Positions 13,646 to 20,793 of a stretch of 23,063 bases of DNA are shown here, piece after piece. Every line of letters begins with the position of its first letter. Positions within the stretch are counted from its first letter, which is position 1. A program made the position numbers and the translations under genes. The notes below the pieces were generated by a model. The model did no database searches. It saw only the letters and a program-made list of their open reading frames with translations, and was not told the origin of the DNA. Where the stretch lies: the IMG/VR virus record IMGVR_UViG_3300045970_000678, positions 1 through 23,063 of that record; one strand, given 5' to 3'. The DNA is from a virus.

Positions 13646-14057
13646 AAAGATCAATGAACAGCAGTTTGGCCAACGCCCCGCCCAGCAGTTCACTATGGCC
13701 AGGCACAACACGACCAATCACAGTGCTAACAGTCCCGGCAGCATCCGCAATCGTCCCATCAGTGTCAGCCAGGTAAAGCGGAGCATCCCAATCCTGGGTG
13801 ACAGTCCAACCATCCAAGACACCCTTGCGGATGACGGTGATAGGCAGCCCAGCGATCACGATATGAGTCCCAACGGCAATGCCGAGGACACGCGCCTCAG
13901 CGGCATCCGTCGCCTTCGCCTTCGAAATCAGACCGGTAGCGGTATCCAGGCGAACCGGCATCCCGGGGGTAATTTGTTCCGCAGCAACACCAGTAAACTG
14001 GATAAGACTTTCAACAACCTCAACCCGTGCAGCAGTGGCCAATACAATAGCAGCCAT
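13644..14057 (-). CDS. Capsid decoration / head-stabilising protein
   Basis: The 137-residue product starts MAAIVLATAARVEVVES and is mostly beta strands with small residues: ITPGMPVRLDTATGLIS, then ARVLGIAVGTHIVIAGLPIT. This pattern and its place between scaffold and capsid genes suit a gpD-like decoration protein that trimerises on the capsid surface. AAGGATGG lies before the ATG. The stop codon is followed directly by the expanded repeat array. Confidence 0.7.
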   Translation of the reverse strand: MAAIVLATAARVEVVESLIQFTGVAAEQITPGMPVRLDTATGLISKAKATDAAEARVLGIAVGTHIVIAGLPITVIRKGVLDGWTVTQDWDAPLYLADTDGTIADAAGTVSTVIGRVVPGHSELLGGALAKLLFIDL

Positions 14058-14090
14058 TTTTTACCATCCTTTTTTTAGTAGTCGTTCGCT

Positions 14091-14118
14091 TGTCATTTCG
14101 AACGAAGAGAGAAATCTT
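14091..14118. repeat. Dispersed hairpin element, copy 2
   Basis: TGTCATTTCGAACGAAGAGA, then GAAATCTT. The stem ATTTC/GAAAT is a compensated variant of the copy at 12014-12041. It lies between the scaffold and decoration genes, next to the LLDKS repeats. Confidence 0.75.
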
Positions 14119-14140
14119 GAACTTGCTCTTGACCTTGTTC

Positions 14141-14250
14141 TTGACCTAATCCGCTCTTATCAAGCAAATCATGGTCAGCTCTTATCAAGCAAATCAAGCA
14201 AATCATGGTCAGCTCTTCTCAAGCAAATCATGTAAATCAAGGTCATGGTC
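14141..14250. repeat. LLDKS-family repeats after the scaffold gene
   Basis: Three degenerate copies start directly after the TGA of the scaffold gene (TGACCATG on the minus strand). Confidence 0.85.
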
Positions 14251-14791
14251 AGAAGTTCGTGTACAACATCCCCTGTCCTCTGCGCGCTGCTTCGAGGTCT
14301 TCCTCGCTCAGGCTGCGCGCCTTCGACTCGGGGCTCGCGGGAATGCCCGCCGACCTGGTTGACTTGCCAAGCTCTTCCCTGTTGGATGCCAGGTACTCGA
14401 TTTGTTCAATCGGGTCCAGTTTTTCCAGCAAAACAAGCACGTGTTTTGGCAGGTCTTTCTTCTCAGTCACCAAGTATTTCTCAAGTGCGCCCTTGTAGCG
14501 CTCCACCTGTTCGCCTAACGGCTCCAGTTCATCCAGCTTCACTAGCAGCTCATTAGCCCGCTTTTCGTGGTTCTGGGCAACCTGCTGCCACGCCTGGTTC
14601 TCTACCAGGCTTTTGGCCTCAGCTTCTTCCTTCGCCTTGGCCGCTGCCTTCTCGCGGGCTGTCTTCTCCCGCTCCAGTCTATCTTTCACGATCCGATCCA
14701 CGTCAGCCTGGGTGAAAGCCTTCTCACCCTGTGCCAGTTCAGGCACCACCGACTCTGTGACCGTTTCCGCTGCCTTCTGTTCGTCTACCAT
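14249..14791 (-). CDS. Capsid scaffold protein
   Basis: AAGGAG lies 8 nt before the ATG at 14791. The 180-residue product is acidic and helical. Residues about 25-46 contain EKAFTQADVDRIVKDRLERE, a hallmark of phage scaffold proteins of the GP20/DUF4355 type. A long coiled coil follows (REKAAAKAKEEAEAKSLVEN, LDELEPLGEQVERYKGALE), and it ends in a typical C-terminal capsid-binding segment with basic residues. It acts during prohead assembly and is lost from the mature head. Position just before decoration and capsid genes agrees. Confidence 0.85.
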   Translation of the reverse strand: MVDEQKAAETVTESVVPELAQGEKAFTQADVDRIVKDRLEREKTAREKAAAKAKEEAEAKSLVENQAWQQVAQNHEKRANELLVKLDELEPLGEQVERYKGALEKYLVTEKKDLPKHVLVLLEKLDPIEQIEYLASNREELGKSTRSAGIPASPESKARSLSEEDLEAARRGQGMLYTNF

Positions 14792-14840
14792 TTTTTCAGC
14801 TCCTTTGCATCCGGTTTTTCCCGTAACCGTGAACGTCTAA

Positions 14841-15653
14841 TTACCAAAAATCGCTCAATGCCTTTCTTGCTTCCTCGGCTTCCATGATACAGCGACCAAC
14901 AAACTCCGCTTGTTGAGGCGTCACGGCATTCCCGAGTCCTTTAAGTCTGTCCACCCGTCCGGGAAACCCATCAACCACTCGACCCACGTTGGGTTCAACT
15001 TCCCATCCACTACCGCATTCAAATTTGGTGAAAACCCGCGTTCCCGGGACGGGCTGCCGTTGCATTTTGAGTCGTTCACCGTCGGCGTCGGATACATCAT
15101 CACGTAACCCGATAAATTCGGATGCTTCCCGCTCTTGTTGGTCTGAAATTTCCAGCGTTCGTTCGTCGTTGCGGTAGGCAATAATAAAGACCCTCTCGCG
15201 GATATGCGGCGCACCAAACGCGGCAGCCGGTACACTCTGCCATTCGACACTATACCCGCCTGCGGCCAGCTCTGCGAGTATTCGACCAAAGAACCGTCCA
15301 GCCTCACTAGACAATATTCCCGGTACATTCTCACCCAGGAACCATAAGGGTTTAATTTCGCCAATAATACGGGCAGTTTCGCCCCATAGGTCGCGCTCGT
15401 CTGCGCTGCCTTTCCGGCTTCCGGCAAGACTGTGGGGCTGACAGGGGAATCCGCCACAAATAAGGTCTGCTGCAGGGAGGTTATGTTTTCCAACATCATG
15501 CACGTCCTTGAATTTTGGCACGTCCGGCCAATGTTTTTTGAGAACCTTCTGGCAGTAGTTATCTTTTTCGACCTGTGCGACACATTCCATGCCGGCGCGT
15601 TCAAGCCCCAGGTCAAGACCACCAATGCCAGAGTAGAGCGAAATAAATTTCAC
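14841..15653 (-). CDS. C5 cytosine DNA methyltransferase (orphan)
   Basis: The GTG start at 15653 overlaps the portal stop (GTGA). The 270-residue product has motif I (SLYSGIGGLDLGLERAG, near residue 5), the catalytic PCQ (GGFPCQPHSLAG, about 68-79), ENV (GENVPGILS), motif VIII (QSVPAAAFGAPHIRERVF) and motif X (LKGLGNAVTPQQAEFVG). The target-recognition region is short. It methylates cytosine in a specific short site that cannot be read from sequence. No restriction partner is present, so the likely use is protecting phage DNA from host restriction. Its insertion between portal and scaffold is a mosaic feature. Confidence 0.9.
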   Translation of the reverse strand: MKFISLYSGIGGLDLGLERAGMECVAQVEKDNYCQKVLKKHWPDVPKFKDVHDVGKHNLPAADLICGGFPCQPHSLAGSRKGSADERDLWGETARIIGEIKPLWFLGENVPGILSSEAGRFFGRILAELAAGGYSVEWQSVPAAAFGAPHIRERVFIIAYRNDERTLEISDQQEREASEFIGLRDDVSDADGERLKMQRQPVPGTRVFTKFECGSGWEVEPNVGRVVDGFPGRVDRLKGLGNAVTPQQAEFVGRCIMEAEEARKALSDFW

Positions 15654-17227
15654 GACAGCCCCGCCTTGCCAATACTTTGCTTCGCCGCCGGCGCTTGCGG
15701 CTCGCCCGCGTTCCGCTCGCCGCTGCTGGCAGCCTGGCTCCCGGCCGGCGATGTCCCGACTTGCTCTTGCCCGATTTGCTTAGCAAATCGTCCGCTCTTA
15801 TCAAGCAAATCACGTAAATCATGGTTCCGATCCCGCTCCATCCGCTCCAACTCCGTTTCCGTCCAACCTCTGCGCCTGGCTGAGGTCACCAGCGGCACGC
15901 CGGCAGATACTTCCATGCTGATCGTCTCCGCTTGCTCCTGCTGGCTGAAGGGAATGACTTCCCGCTCAGCAAAGAGGTGCTCAAAGTCGCCGTGCTCAAA
16001 GTTCCCGATGTCTTTCCACAGCCCAGCCACAGCCCCGATGGTCAGCGCCATCATGTCGGCGCGGATCAGCGCCTGCTCAATGTTGGACCGTGCTTCGATG
16101 GTTCTGTCCACCGCTTGCGAGAGCAGCAGGCGGACAGCCCGCCCGCTGATGCTGCTTCCCAATTCCTTCTGCCGGTAGTACGAAAGCTCCGGCAGGTCTT
16201 CCTCAAGCTCCCGCATCTGTGCGTTCAGAATGTCCAAGTGAGCCTGATAGTTCAGGTTGGCTACCAAGTACTCCATCTTCGAGGTGCCCGGAAAGCTCTT
16301 CACGTCGTCGTCGTGTTCTTCCGCGACTCCCGCTTGCTGGTTGGCCAGCTTTGGCGGCGGCAGCGGCCGGCCGGACGGGTCGTTGCCGTTGGCCATGATC
16401 GCCACGGTGGGGCGGTTGTACCTGAAGATGATCTGATGCAGGCGAGTCGCCATCCGGTTGGCCTCGTCGATCTTGTCCAGCGCCAGGGTGAAGACGCCGA
16501 TGCCGCGTTTCTCGCCCATGTCGATAAAACTCGCGTGGACAAATGGCACGAAGTCGATCCCGAAGGTGGATAAAGAGAGAGAGAGGGAGGGGGGGCCTAA
16601 TTGCTTGACGGGGGAGCCGGCCAAGAGAGTCGATGAGTTGGCGTAGACTCTCAAGCCAAAATCCTTCGACCATATTTCCGTATGGTTTTTCCCGTTGCCG
16701 TTGATGTCAGTTGTCGGGATGTCGAGTCGAATAAACGTGATGTTGCCGCGCTCGTCCGTCTCAAAATCTGTCACCACCTCCGGCTTAATGTTCTGAAGAT
16801 AGACACCCGTCACCTTGCCATCCGAGTCCTGCCGTGTGCACACCTTACAAAACCAGTCACCATACAGCGCGAACCAGCGGGCTGCCAACTGCTTCTTCAC
16901 GCCCCAGTTAGACCACGCCCACACCTTGTGCAGTGGTGTGATGATGCGTTGATTGGCGGTGACGACTGGCAGCGCCTTGTCGATTGAGCCAGGCCAAATG
17001 TGAGTCACGTGAAACTCAACGGTACGTTTGGCAGGGTTGCGTAAAGCCTTCATGCCCGCCGTCCAAATCCCGTTCTCGTACAGCATCTGCTGAGTCGCAT
17101 CGTACAGCCCGTTGTTGAAGTAATACGCCTCCAACATCCGGTAGAAGTCCAACGCCGGCGCATCCGGAGCCTGCAATCCGCTCATCAGCATCGCCCTTGC
17201 CCACTGCATTTGTGGTGTCGTGTTCAT
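15650..17227 (-). CDS. Portal protein with repeat-derived C-terminus
   Basis: The start at 17227 (MNTTPQMQW) is preferred because its ATG overlaps the terminase stop (ATGA) and GGAG lies 9 nt upstream; the ATG at 17242 is the alternative. The 525-residue product has helical N-terminal and stem regions (KLANQQAGVAEEHDDDVKSF, ILNAQMRELEEDLPELSYYR, SYYRQKELGSSISGRA) typical of dodecameric portals. Near residue 470 it carries NHDLRDLLDKSGRFAKQIG, encoded by a copy of the dispersed repeat (15771-15827), then a Ala/Gly/Ser/Gln-rich tail. A (AG)n-G7 tract at 16574-16595 encodes PPSLSLSLS. It forms the packaging channel at one capsid vertex. Confidence 0.8.
   Translation of the reverse strand: MNTTPQMQWARAMLMSGLQAPDAPALDFYRMLEAYYFNNGLYDATQQMLYENGIWTAGMKALRNPAKRTVEFHVTHIWPGSIDKALPVVTANQRIITPLHKVWAWSNWGVKKQLAARWFALYGDWFCKVCTRQDSDGKVTGVYLQNIKPEVVTDFETDERGNITFIRLDIPTTDINGNGKNHTEIWSKDFGLRVYANSSTLLAGSPVKQLGPPSLSLSLSTFGIDFVPFVHASFIDMGEKRGIGVFTLALDKIDEANRMATRLHQIIFRYNRPTVAIMANGNDPSGRPLPPPKLANQQAGVAEEHDDDVKSFPGTSKMEYLVANLNYQAHLDILNAQMRELEEDLPELSYYRQKELGSSISGRAVRLLLSQAVDRTIEARSNIEQALIRADMMALTIGAVAGLWKDIGNFEHGDFEHLFAEREVIPFSQQEQAETISMEVSAGVPLVTSARRRGWTETELERMERDRNHDLRDLLDKSGRFAKQIGQEQVGTSPAGSQAASSGERNAGEPQAPAAKQSIGKAGLS
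15771..15827. repeat. LLDKS-family repeat inside the portal gene
   Basis: CGATTTGCTTAGCAAATCG is followed by TCCGCTCTTATCAAGCAAAT and CACGTAAATCATGGTT, all in an open frame of the portal gene. Translation of the minus strand gives NHDLRDLLDKSGRFAKQIG. Confidence 0.9.
16574..16595. repeat. AG dinucleotide and G7 tract in the portal gene
   Basis: (AG)6 at 16574-16585, then GG-A and seven G at 16589-16595. On the minus strand it encodes a Pro-Pro-(Ser-Leu)n run. Slippage here would shift the portal frame. Confidence 0.8.
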
Positions 17228-18723
17228 CGTGTGTTGCTCCATGTTCTAGCCTGCCAGCCTTCAGCCAGCAGGTGCTCAAGAAATAGTATTGCCTGTGCCA
17301 TAGAGTCGACGGTATCCTTCACCCGTCCAGCCGGGAACTTGTACAACTGGTCTTCAAAGTCCAGCAGCCACGGCACAGACTCAGACGGTTCCGGCAGCAG
17401 TATGCAGCCGCGCTCACACCACAAACTCGCCTGCCTCGCTCGTCCTTCCTTCGAGACCTGCCCAGGCTGGAAGGGAATGAGGAGTTCTGCGATGTTGCGT
17501 GGAGCGGATTGGTCTAATGTCTGCAAGGCAGAGATACCGCTGACCTTATCCTCAACGATGATCCCGCGCAGCTTGCCATCATACATCCAACGCCGCGCCT
17601 CGTCCTGAATCGCACTTGCCAACTGGGGGAACTGCAAGCGCTGCCAGCTAGCAAACCGCAGCCGCAAGCGGTAATCGTCGAGCAATTCCCAGACTGTGAG
17701 GGCTGATGTATCCGCCTGCTCCCGATCCTTGAGGGCAGTATCCCAGCTCATCCAGCGACCCACCACCACACCCTCACGCGCAGAGTACCGGTTCCTACCA
17801 CCTTCCCACCAGGTAACTTGATAAATATTCCCGCCGGCCGGCGCAGGCCGCTGCCCGTGCTGCCCAGCGTATCCACGGAGGCCAAGGTCAGCGTGTGCTG
17901 CAGCGTTTTCTTTCTCCCCGAACCGCTCAGGCCAGAGCAACTCACCGCTGACCTTGCGTGGATCTCCGAGACCAAGCCCCGAGAAATACCGATTCGGTTC
18001 GTATTCGGTTGGCAAGCACAAGTGCTCGTATTGATGCGCGCCGTCTATCTTCATCTTGTCCAGGAGATGACCAGTCAAATCGTTCTCGTGCAGCCGCTGC
18101 ATGATAATCACGCGCCTGACCGTCTTCGGGTCATTGCCTCGCGTGGATACAGTCGAGTCGTAAATGTCGTTGATGCGCTCACGGATGATGTCGCTATCCG
18201 CGTCCTGTGCTTTCAGCGGGTCGTCTACGACAATAATATCGCCGCCCTCGCCAGTGATCGAGCCACCCAGACCAAAGGCCAGACGGTAACCTGTGCGGTC
18301 GTTCTCGTAGCGACTCTTCATGTTCTGATCACCGGTCATCTGAAATACATCTCCGAAACGCTGTTGATACCAGTCTGATTGAATTATGCGCCGGCTTTTC
18401 AGCGCATCCCGCACCGCGAGCGGATCGGCATAAGAACCGGTCAGCCAGCGAACCTCTGGACTGTGAGTCCATGTCCAGGTTGGCCAGAAGACCGAAACTA
18501 ACAAGCTCTTCATGTGCCTGGGTGGGATATTGATAATAAGGTTCTGGATCTGGCCAGCAGTAACCGCGCTCAGGTACTCGCAGATCATGCCAATGTGCCA
18601 GTTATCTACGTATTGCGTCTCAGGCTCCACAACCTGCCAAGCCTTTTTGACGTAATAATAAAAATCCTTGCGGCAGTGCTCAGCCTGAACGGCTGCCAGT
18701 GGTTGGAGTCTGATATTTTTCAA
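17224..18723 (-). CDS. terL: Terminase large subunit
   Basis: The TTG start at 18723 is chosen for GGAGG 6 nt upstream; another TTG at 18744 has no ribosome site. The product is 499 residues. Walker A is INIPPRHMKS (about 65-74), Walker B is GDIIVVDDP (about 161-169). The RNase H-like nuclease domain has SWDTALKD (Asp near 328), IIVEDKVSG (near 391) and DTVDSMAQA (near 475). It is the ATP-driven packaging motor that cuts concatemeric DNA and docks on the portal. It overlaps the small terminase by 44 bp and the portal by 4 bp, so the order is small, large, portal. Confidence 0.95.
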   Translation of the reverse strand: MKNIRLQPLAAVQAEHCRKDFYYYVKKAWQVVEPETQYVDNWHIGMICEYLSAVTAGQIQNLIINIPPRHMKSLLVSVFWPTWTWTHSPEVRWLTGSYADPLAVRDALKSRRIIQSDWYQQRFGDVFQMTGDQNMKSRYENDRTGYRLAFGLGGSITGEGGDIIVVDDPLKAQDADSDIIRERINDIYDSTVSTRGNDPKTVRRVIIMQRLHENDLTGHLLDKMKIDGAHQYEHLCLPTEYEPNRYFSGLGLGDPRKVSGELLWPERFGEKENAAAHADLGLRGYAGQHGQRPAPAGGNIYQVTWWEGGRNRYSAREGVVVGRWMSWDTALKDREQADTSALTVWELLDDYRLRLRFASWQRLQFPQLASAIQDEARRWMYDGKLRGIIVEDKVSGISALQTLDQSAPRNIAELLIPFQPGQVSKEGRARQASLWCERGCILLPEPSESVPWLLDFEDQLYKFPAGRVKDTVDSMAQAILFLEHLLAEGWQARTWSNTR

Positions 18724-19126
18724 TGATCGCCTCCAGGCTGGCAAGTTCAGCCGCGTTTAACTTTGACAAATCCAGCGGTGACGAGGTGATCGCCGCGCCG
18801 GCCGAGGTCACATCCACCGAGTCGCCCCAAGTCGCACGGTCTCTGCGCTTGAGAAACTCCATCGCCGCCCGCCAATCACCCAGGTTGGCCGCATCGTAAA
18901 TAACTTTGGTGTATTTCAGCCTGGCAGCAGCCTCAGCCCGCCTGCAAGACACAAGAAACCCAAAATACTTACCCGAAGTTCGAGACTCTCCCAACATAAT
19001 CCAGTTACGGAGGGTTTGGTCAGACACACCCGCAGCCCCAGCAGCATCGGTATAGGTCGCGCCGACTGTCAGCGCGTCCACGATTGCCATCTGTGCTTCT
19101 GGTGTGAATTTGGTTGGCCTTGCCAT
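18680..19126 (-). CDS. terS: Terminase small subunit
   Basis: AAGG 5 nt before the ATG at 19126 sets the start (MARPTKFTPEAQM); the in-frame ATG at 19159 would add MKMIIIINKDE across an AT-rich palindrome. The 148-residue product has an N-terminal helix-turn-helix (about 17-45, VGATYTDAAGAAGVSDQTLR) that recognises the pac or cos site. A central oligomerisation helix follows (CRRAEAAARLKYTKVIYDAA). The C-terminal part contains a WRAAMEFLKRRDRATWG segment, seen in many phage small terminases, then LSKLNAAELASLEAIIEKY. Confidence 0.85.
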   Translation of the reverse strand: MARPTKFTPEAQMAIVDALTVGATYTDAAGAAGVSDQTLRNWIMLGESRTSGKYFGFLVSCRRAEAAARLKYTKVIYDAANLGDWRAAMEFLKRRDRATWGDSVDVTSAGAAITSSPLDLSKLNAAELASLEAIIEKYQTPTTGSRSG

Positions 19127-19138
19127 CTCATCCTTATT

Positions 19139-19157
19139 GATAATGATTATCATTTTC
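19139..19157. promoter_or_regulatory. Fur-box-like palindrome upstream of terS
   Basis: GATAATGATTATCATTTTC matches the classical Fur box GATAATGATAATCATTATC at 17 of 19 positions and contains AATGAT-T-ATCATT (6-1-6). It lies 12 nt before the terS ATG at 19126. It may be a regulator site or simply an AT-rich coincidence. Confidence 0.4.
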
Positions 19158-19169
19158 AATATACATCTT

Positions 19170-19352
19170 TTATTGTTCTTTTAGCATTAGATTAAGCCGG
19201 TCGATGTTGTCCTGGATCCGTATCAAAGTCTGATCGACTTCGCGCTCAAGGCTGATAATTGTCTCCCTGGTAAATTTATCCTGGGGAGCAACTTGCAAAC
19301 GCCGCAGCCGTCCAACCAGTGCAGCAAACTCAAACAAAGTGATTATGTCCAT
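19170..19352 (-). CDS. Small helical hypothetical protein (60 aa)
   Basis: GAGGG lies 8 nt before the ATG at 19352. The product is helical and coiled-coil-like (FEFAALVGRLRRLQV, then ISLEREVDQTLIRIQDNIDR). It lies between the winged-helix gene and terS in one transcription unit. Such short helical proteins beside terS may be packaging accessories, but nothing identifies it further. Confidence 0.6.
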   Translation of the reverse strand: MDIITLFEFAALVGRLRRLQVAPQDKFTRETIISLEREVDQTLIRIQDNIDRLNLMLKEQ

Positions 19353-19385
19353 AGCCGGCACCCTCGCTTTAGTGCGCTCGTCATG

Positions 19386-20042
19386 TTAAACCTTGCGGTT
19401 CATAAATTCCGCTACAAGTTCTTCGGTGGTCTTTTTCACCGGTTCAGTCTCTATCGCCTGCCAGTCCTTGAGTCTGTGGATAGCCAAGCCGATCTTTTCC
19501 TGAGGCCTTTTCAGACCTTTTACATGCGCAGTAATCAGCGCAGGAGTCATCCAATCGCCCGTCTCCGGGTGCCTGGAATTGGCGATCTGAGTCGCGCTTG
19601 GGTCACCAATCCCGAGTCGTTTTGCCGTGTGTAAACACTCGTCAAAACTCGGATTTTGCGCCAGATGTACATTTAACGTACATCTGGTCCCTAATAATAA
19701 TGATTCATTAACTCTATTAATATCAATTAAAGGTTGATCATTATTATTAAGTTCTTTAGACCCACAGATGTACATTTTTTGTACATCTGGATTTTCAAAC
19801 AGCAATTTCTGACCACCCGATCCCATCGCAATATACTGCTCGCCATGGTCACGAACACTTACCGAACAGATATCGAGACCTTCAAATCCGAGTGTGCGAA
19901 ACGCTTCATAAAGCGTTCTGCGATCGTACTTTGCCAGGTGACAGAGTTCAGTGAGACTCAATTGCCTCCGCTCAATCACGAGGATGAGCAAGACCAAAGC
20001 AGGCGCACCGCGAACCGTGCGATAGAAAGAAAGGTTGTTCAT
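19386..20042 (-). CDS. Winged-helix DNA-binding protein with origin-like DNA in the gene
   Basis: The start overlaps the upstream stop (ATGA at 20042-20039). The 218-residue product has an N-terminal winged helix (about 25-75: QLSLTELCHLAKYDRRTLYE, then SVRDHGEQYIAM). The middle part (about 85-125) is low-complexity and is encoded by an AT-rich segment with two long inverted repeats (19661-19790). The C-terminal part contains TGDWMTPALITAHVKGLKRP. A DNA-binding N-terminus with origin-like repeats within the gene recalls the lambda O arrangement, so a replication initiator is possible. A repressor is the main alternative. No polymerase, helicase or primase motif is seen. Confidence 0.6.
   Translation of the reverse strand: MNNLSFYRTVRGAPALVLLILVIERRQLSLTELCHLAKYDRRTLYEAFRTLGFEGLDICSVSVRDHGEQYIAMGSGGQKLLFENPDVQKMYICGSKELNNNDQPLIDINRVNESLLLGTRCTLNVHLAQNPSFDECLHTAKRLGIGDPSATQIANSRHPETGDWMTPALITAHVKGLKRPQEKIGLAIHRLKDWQAIETEPVKKTTEELVAEFMNRKV
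19661..19790. other. Origin-like inverted-repeat and AT-rich locus
   Basis: Two copies of CCAGATGTAC-N7-GTACATCTGG lie at 19661-19687 (10-bp arms) and 19765-19790 (9-bp left arm). Between them is an AT-rich segment with nested AATAATAATGA (19693-19703) and TCATTATTATT (19738-19748). All of it is within the coding frame of the winged-helix gene. Confidence 0.75.
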
Positions 20043-20686
20043 GGCTTATATTTTCCAGCCGTCATTGGGCTGCAGCCAACCGCCGCCGCGCAATCTCGCA
20101 GGCTTGCGCTCGGGTTGGCTTGCCAGAAGGCCTCTATCGCAGCGATCAAGGCCGGGTCGACTACGAATTGAGTAGATTGTCTACCGGTCTGTCCAACGGT
20201 CTGTCCACCGGTGGACAGTTTCAAACCACGGTTTCTGGAGTTGGAAAGCAGCCGCTCAGCTTCCAGCACCGCTATTTTATTGTCCGTTTCAGTCTGCGCA
20301 TCCTTAATGATCGATCGAAGATCAGTGAGCATTGCGACGGCAACATAGGCCATAACACTGATGATGATCGTGCTGACCATCGAGACAGGGTTTTTAGCAG
20401 ACGATATACCCACCGCCATGAATGCCGCATAGACCACAAACGCGACCATGGCCACCATCATCAGCCCGTATTTCTGCTTACGGTAGGCCTGCACACCCAC
20501 GTAAGCCGCAATCATGCCGGAGGCTTCCGCCCCAACGCCTGAAAGCACAGCCGCCCCGATCGCAACGCCGCTGTTTACCGACTCCCGCAGCAAGTCAACG
20601 TAAAGGATGTTGATTAACATCGTCGCCGGGGCTGCTGGGGCGGCAATGGGGGCGATAATTGAAAGTATCTCGTATTTATCCATCAT
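20039..20686 (-). CDS. Four-pass membrane protein with C-terminal HTH
   Basis: GGAGAG stands 6 nt before the ATG at 20686. The 215-residue product has hydrophobic segments at about 8-28, 38-62, 74-95 and 100-123 (SMVSTIIISVMAYVAVAML). A charged helix follows (SIIKDAQTETDNKIAVLEAE), then a Gln/Thr/Gly linker (STGGQTVGQTGRQST). Residues 175-215 look like a helix-turn-helix (DPALIAAIEAFWQANPSASL, then RDCAAAVGCSPMTAGKYKP). A membrane-held DNA-binding protein could sense the envelope, tether phage DNA or control lysogeny. Its stop is coupled to the winged-helix gene. Confidence 0.65.
   Translation of the reverse strand: MMDKYEILSIIAPIAAPAAPATMLINILYVDLLRESVNSGVAIGAAVLSGVGAEASGMIAAYVGVQAYRKQKYGLMMVAMVAFVVYAAFMAVGISSAKNPVSMVSTIIISVMAYVAVAMLTDLRSIIKDAQTETDNKIAVLEAERLLSNSRNRGLKLSTGGQTVGQTGRQSTQFVVDPALIAAIEAFWQANPSASLRDCAAAVGCSPMTAGKYKP
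20201..20218. repeat. 18-bp perfect palindrome in the membrane-HTH gene
   Basis: CTGTCCACCGGTGGACAG is perfectly palindromic. Directly to its left are two related half-copies, GTCTACCGGT and CTGTCCAACGGT. The repeats encode the Gly/Gln/Thr linker of the membrane-HTH protein. A binding site is possible. Confidence 0.7.
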
Positions 20687-20793
20687 TATTTGCTCTCCTA
20701 GTTTCAGTCACGACCGCCTCGCGGCCGAGTCAACACCACAGTTCACACCCCCCCTCCGCTATTGGGCTGGGCTGGGCTTGGGTTTACCCGTGT

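Noticed and set aside
14841-15653. Restriction-modification system
   Set aside because: Only the methyltransferase is present; no restriction endonuclease partner lies nearby. The small nuclease at 6824 is distant and of the DUF559/Vsr type.
15432-16178. Plus-strand gene of 248 codons
   Set aside because: It is a shadow of the methyltransferase and portal genes, both of which have clear motifs.
17818-18378. Plus-strand gene of 186 codons
   Set aside because: It is antisense to the large terminase, whose Walker motifs fix the coding strand.
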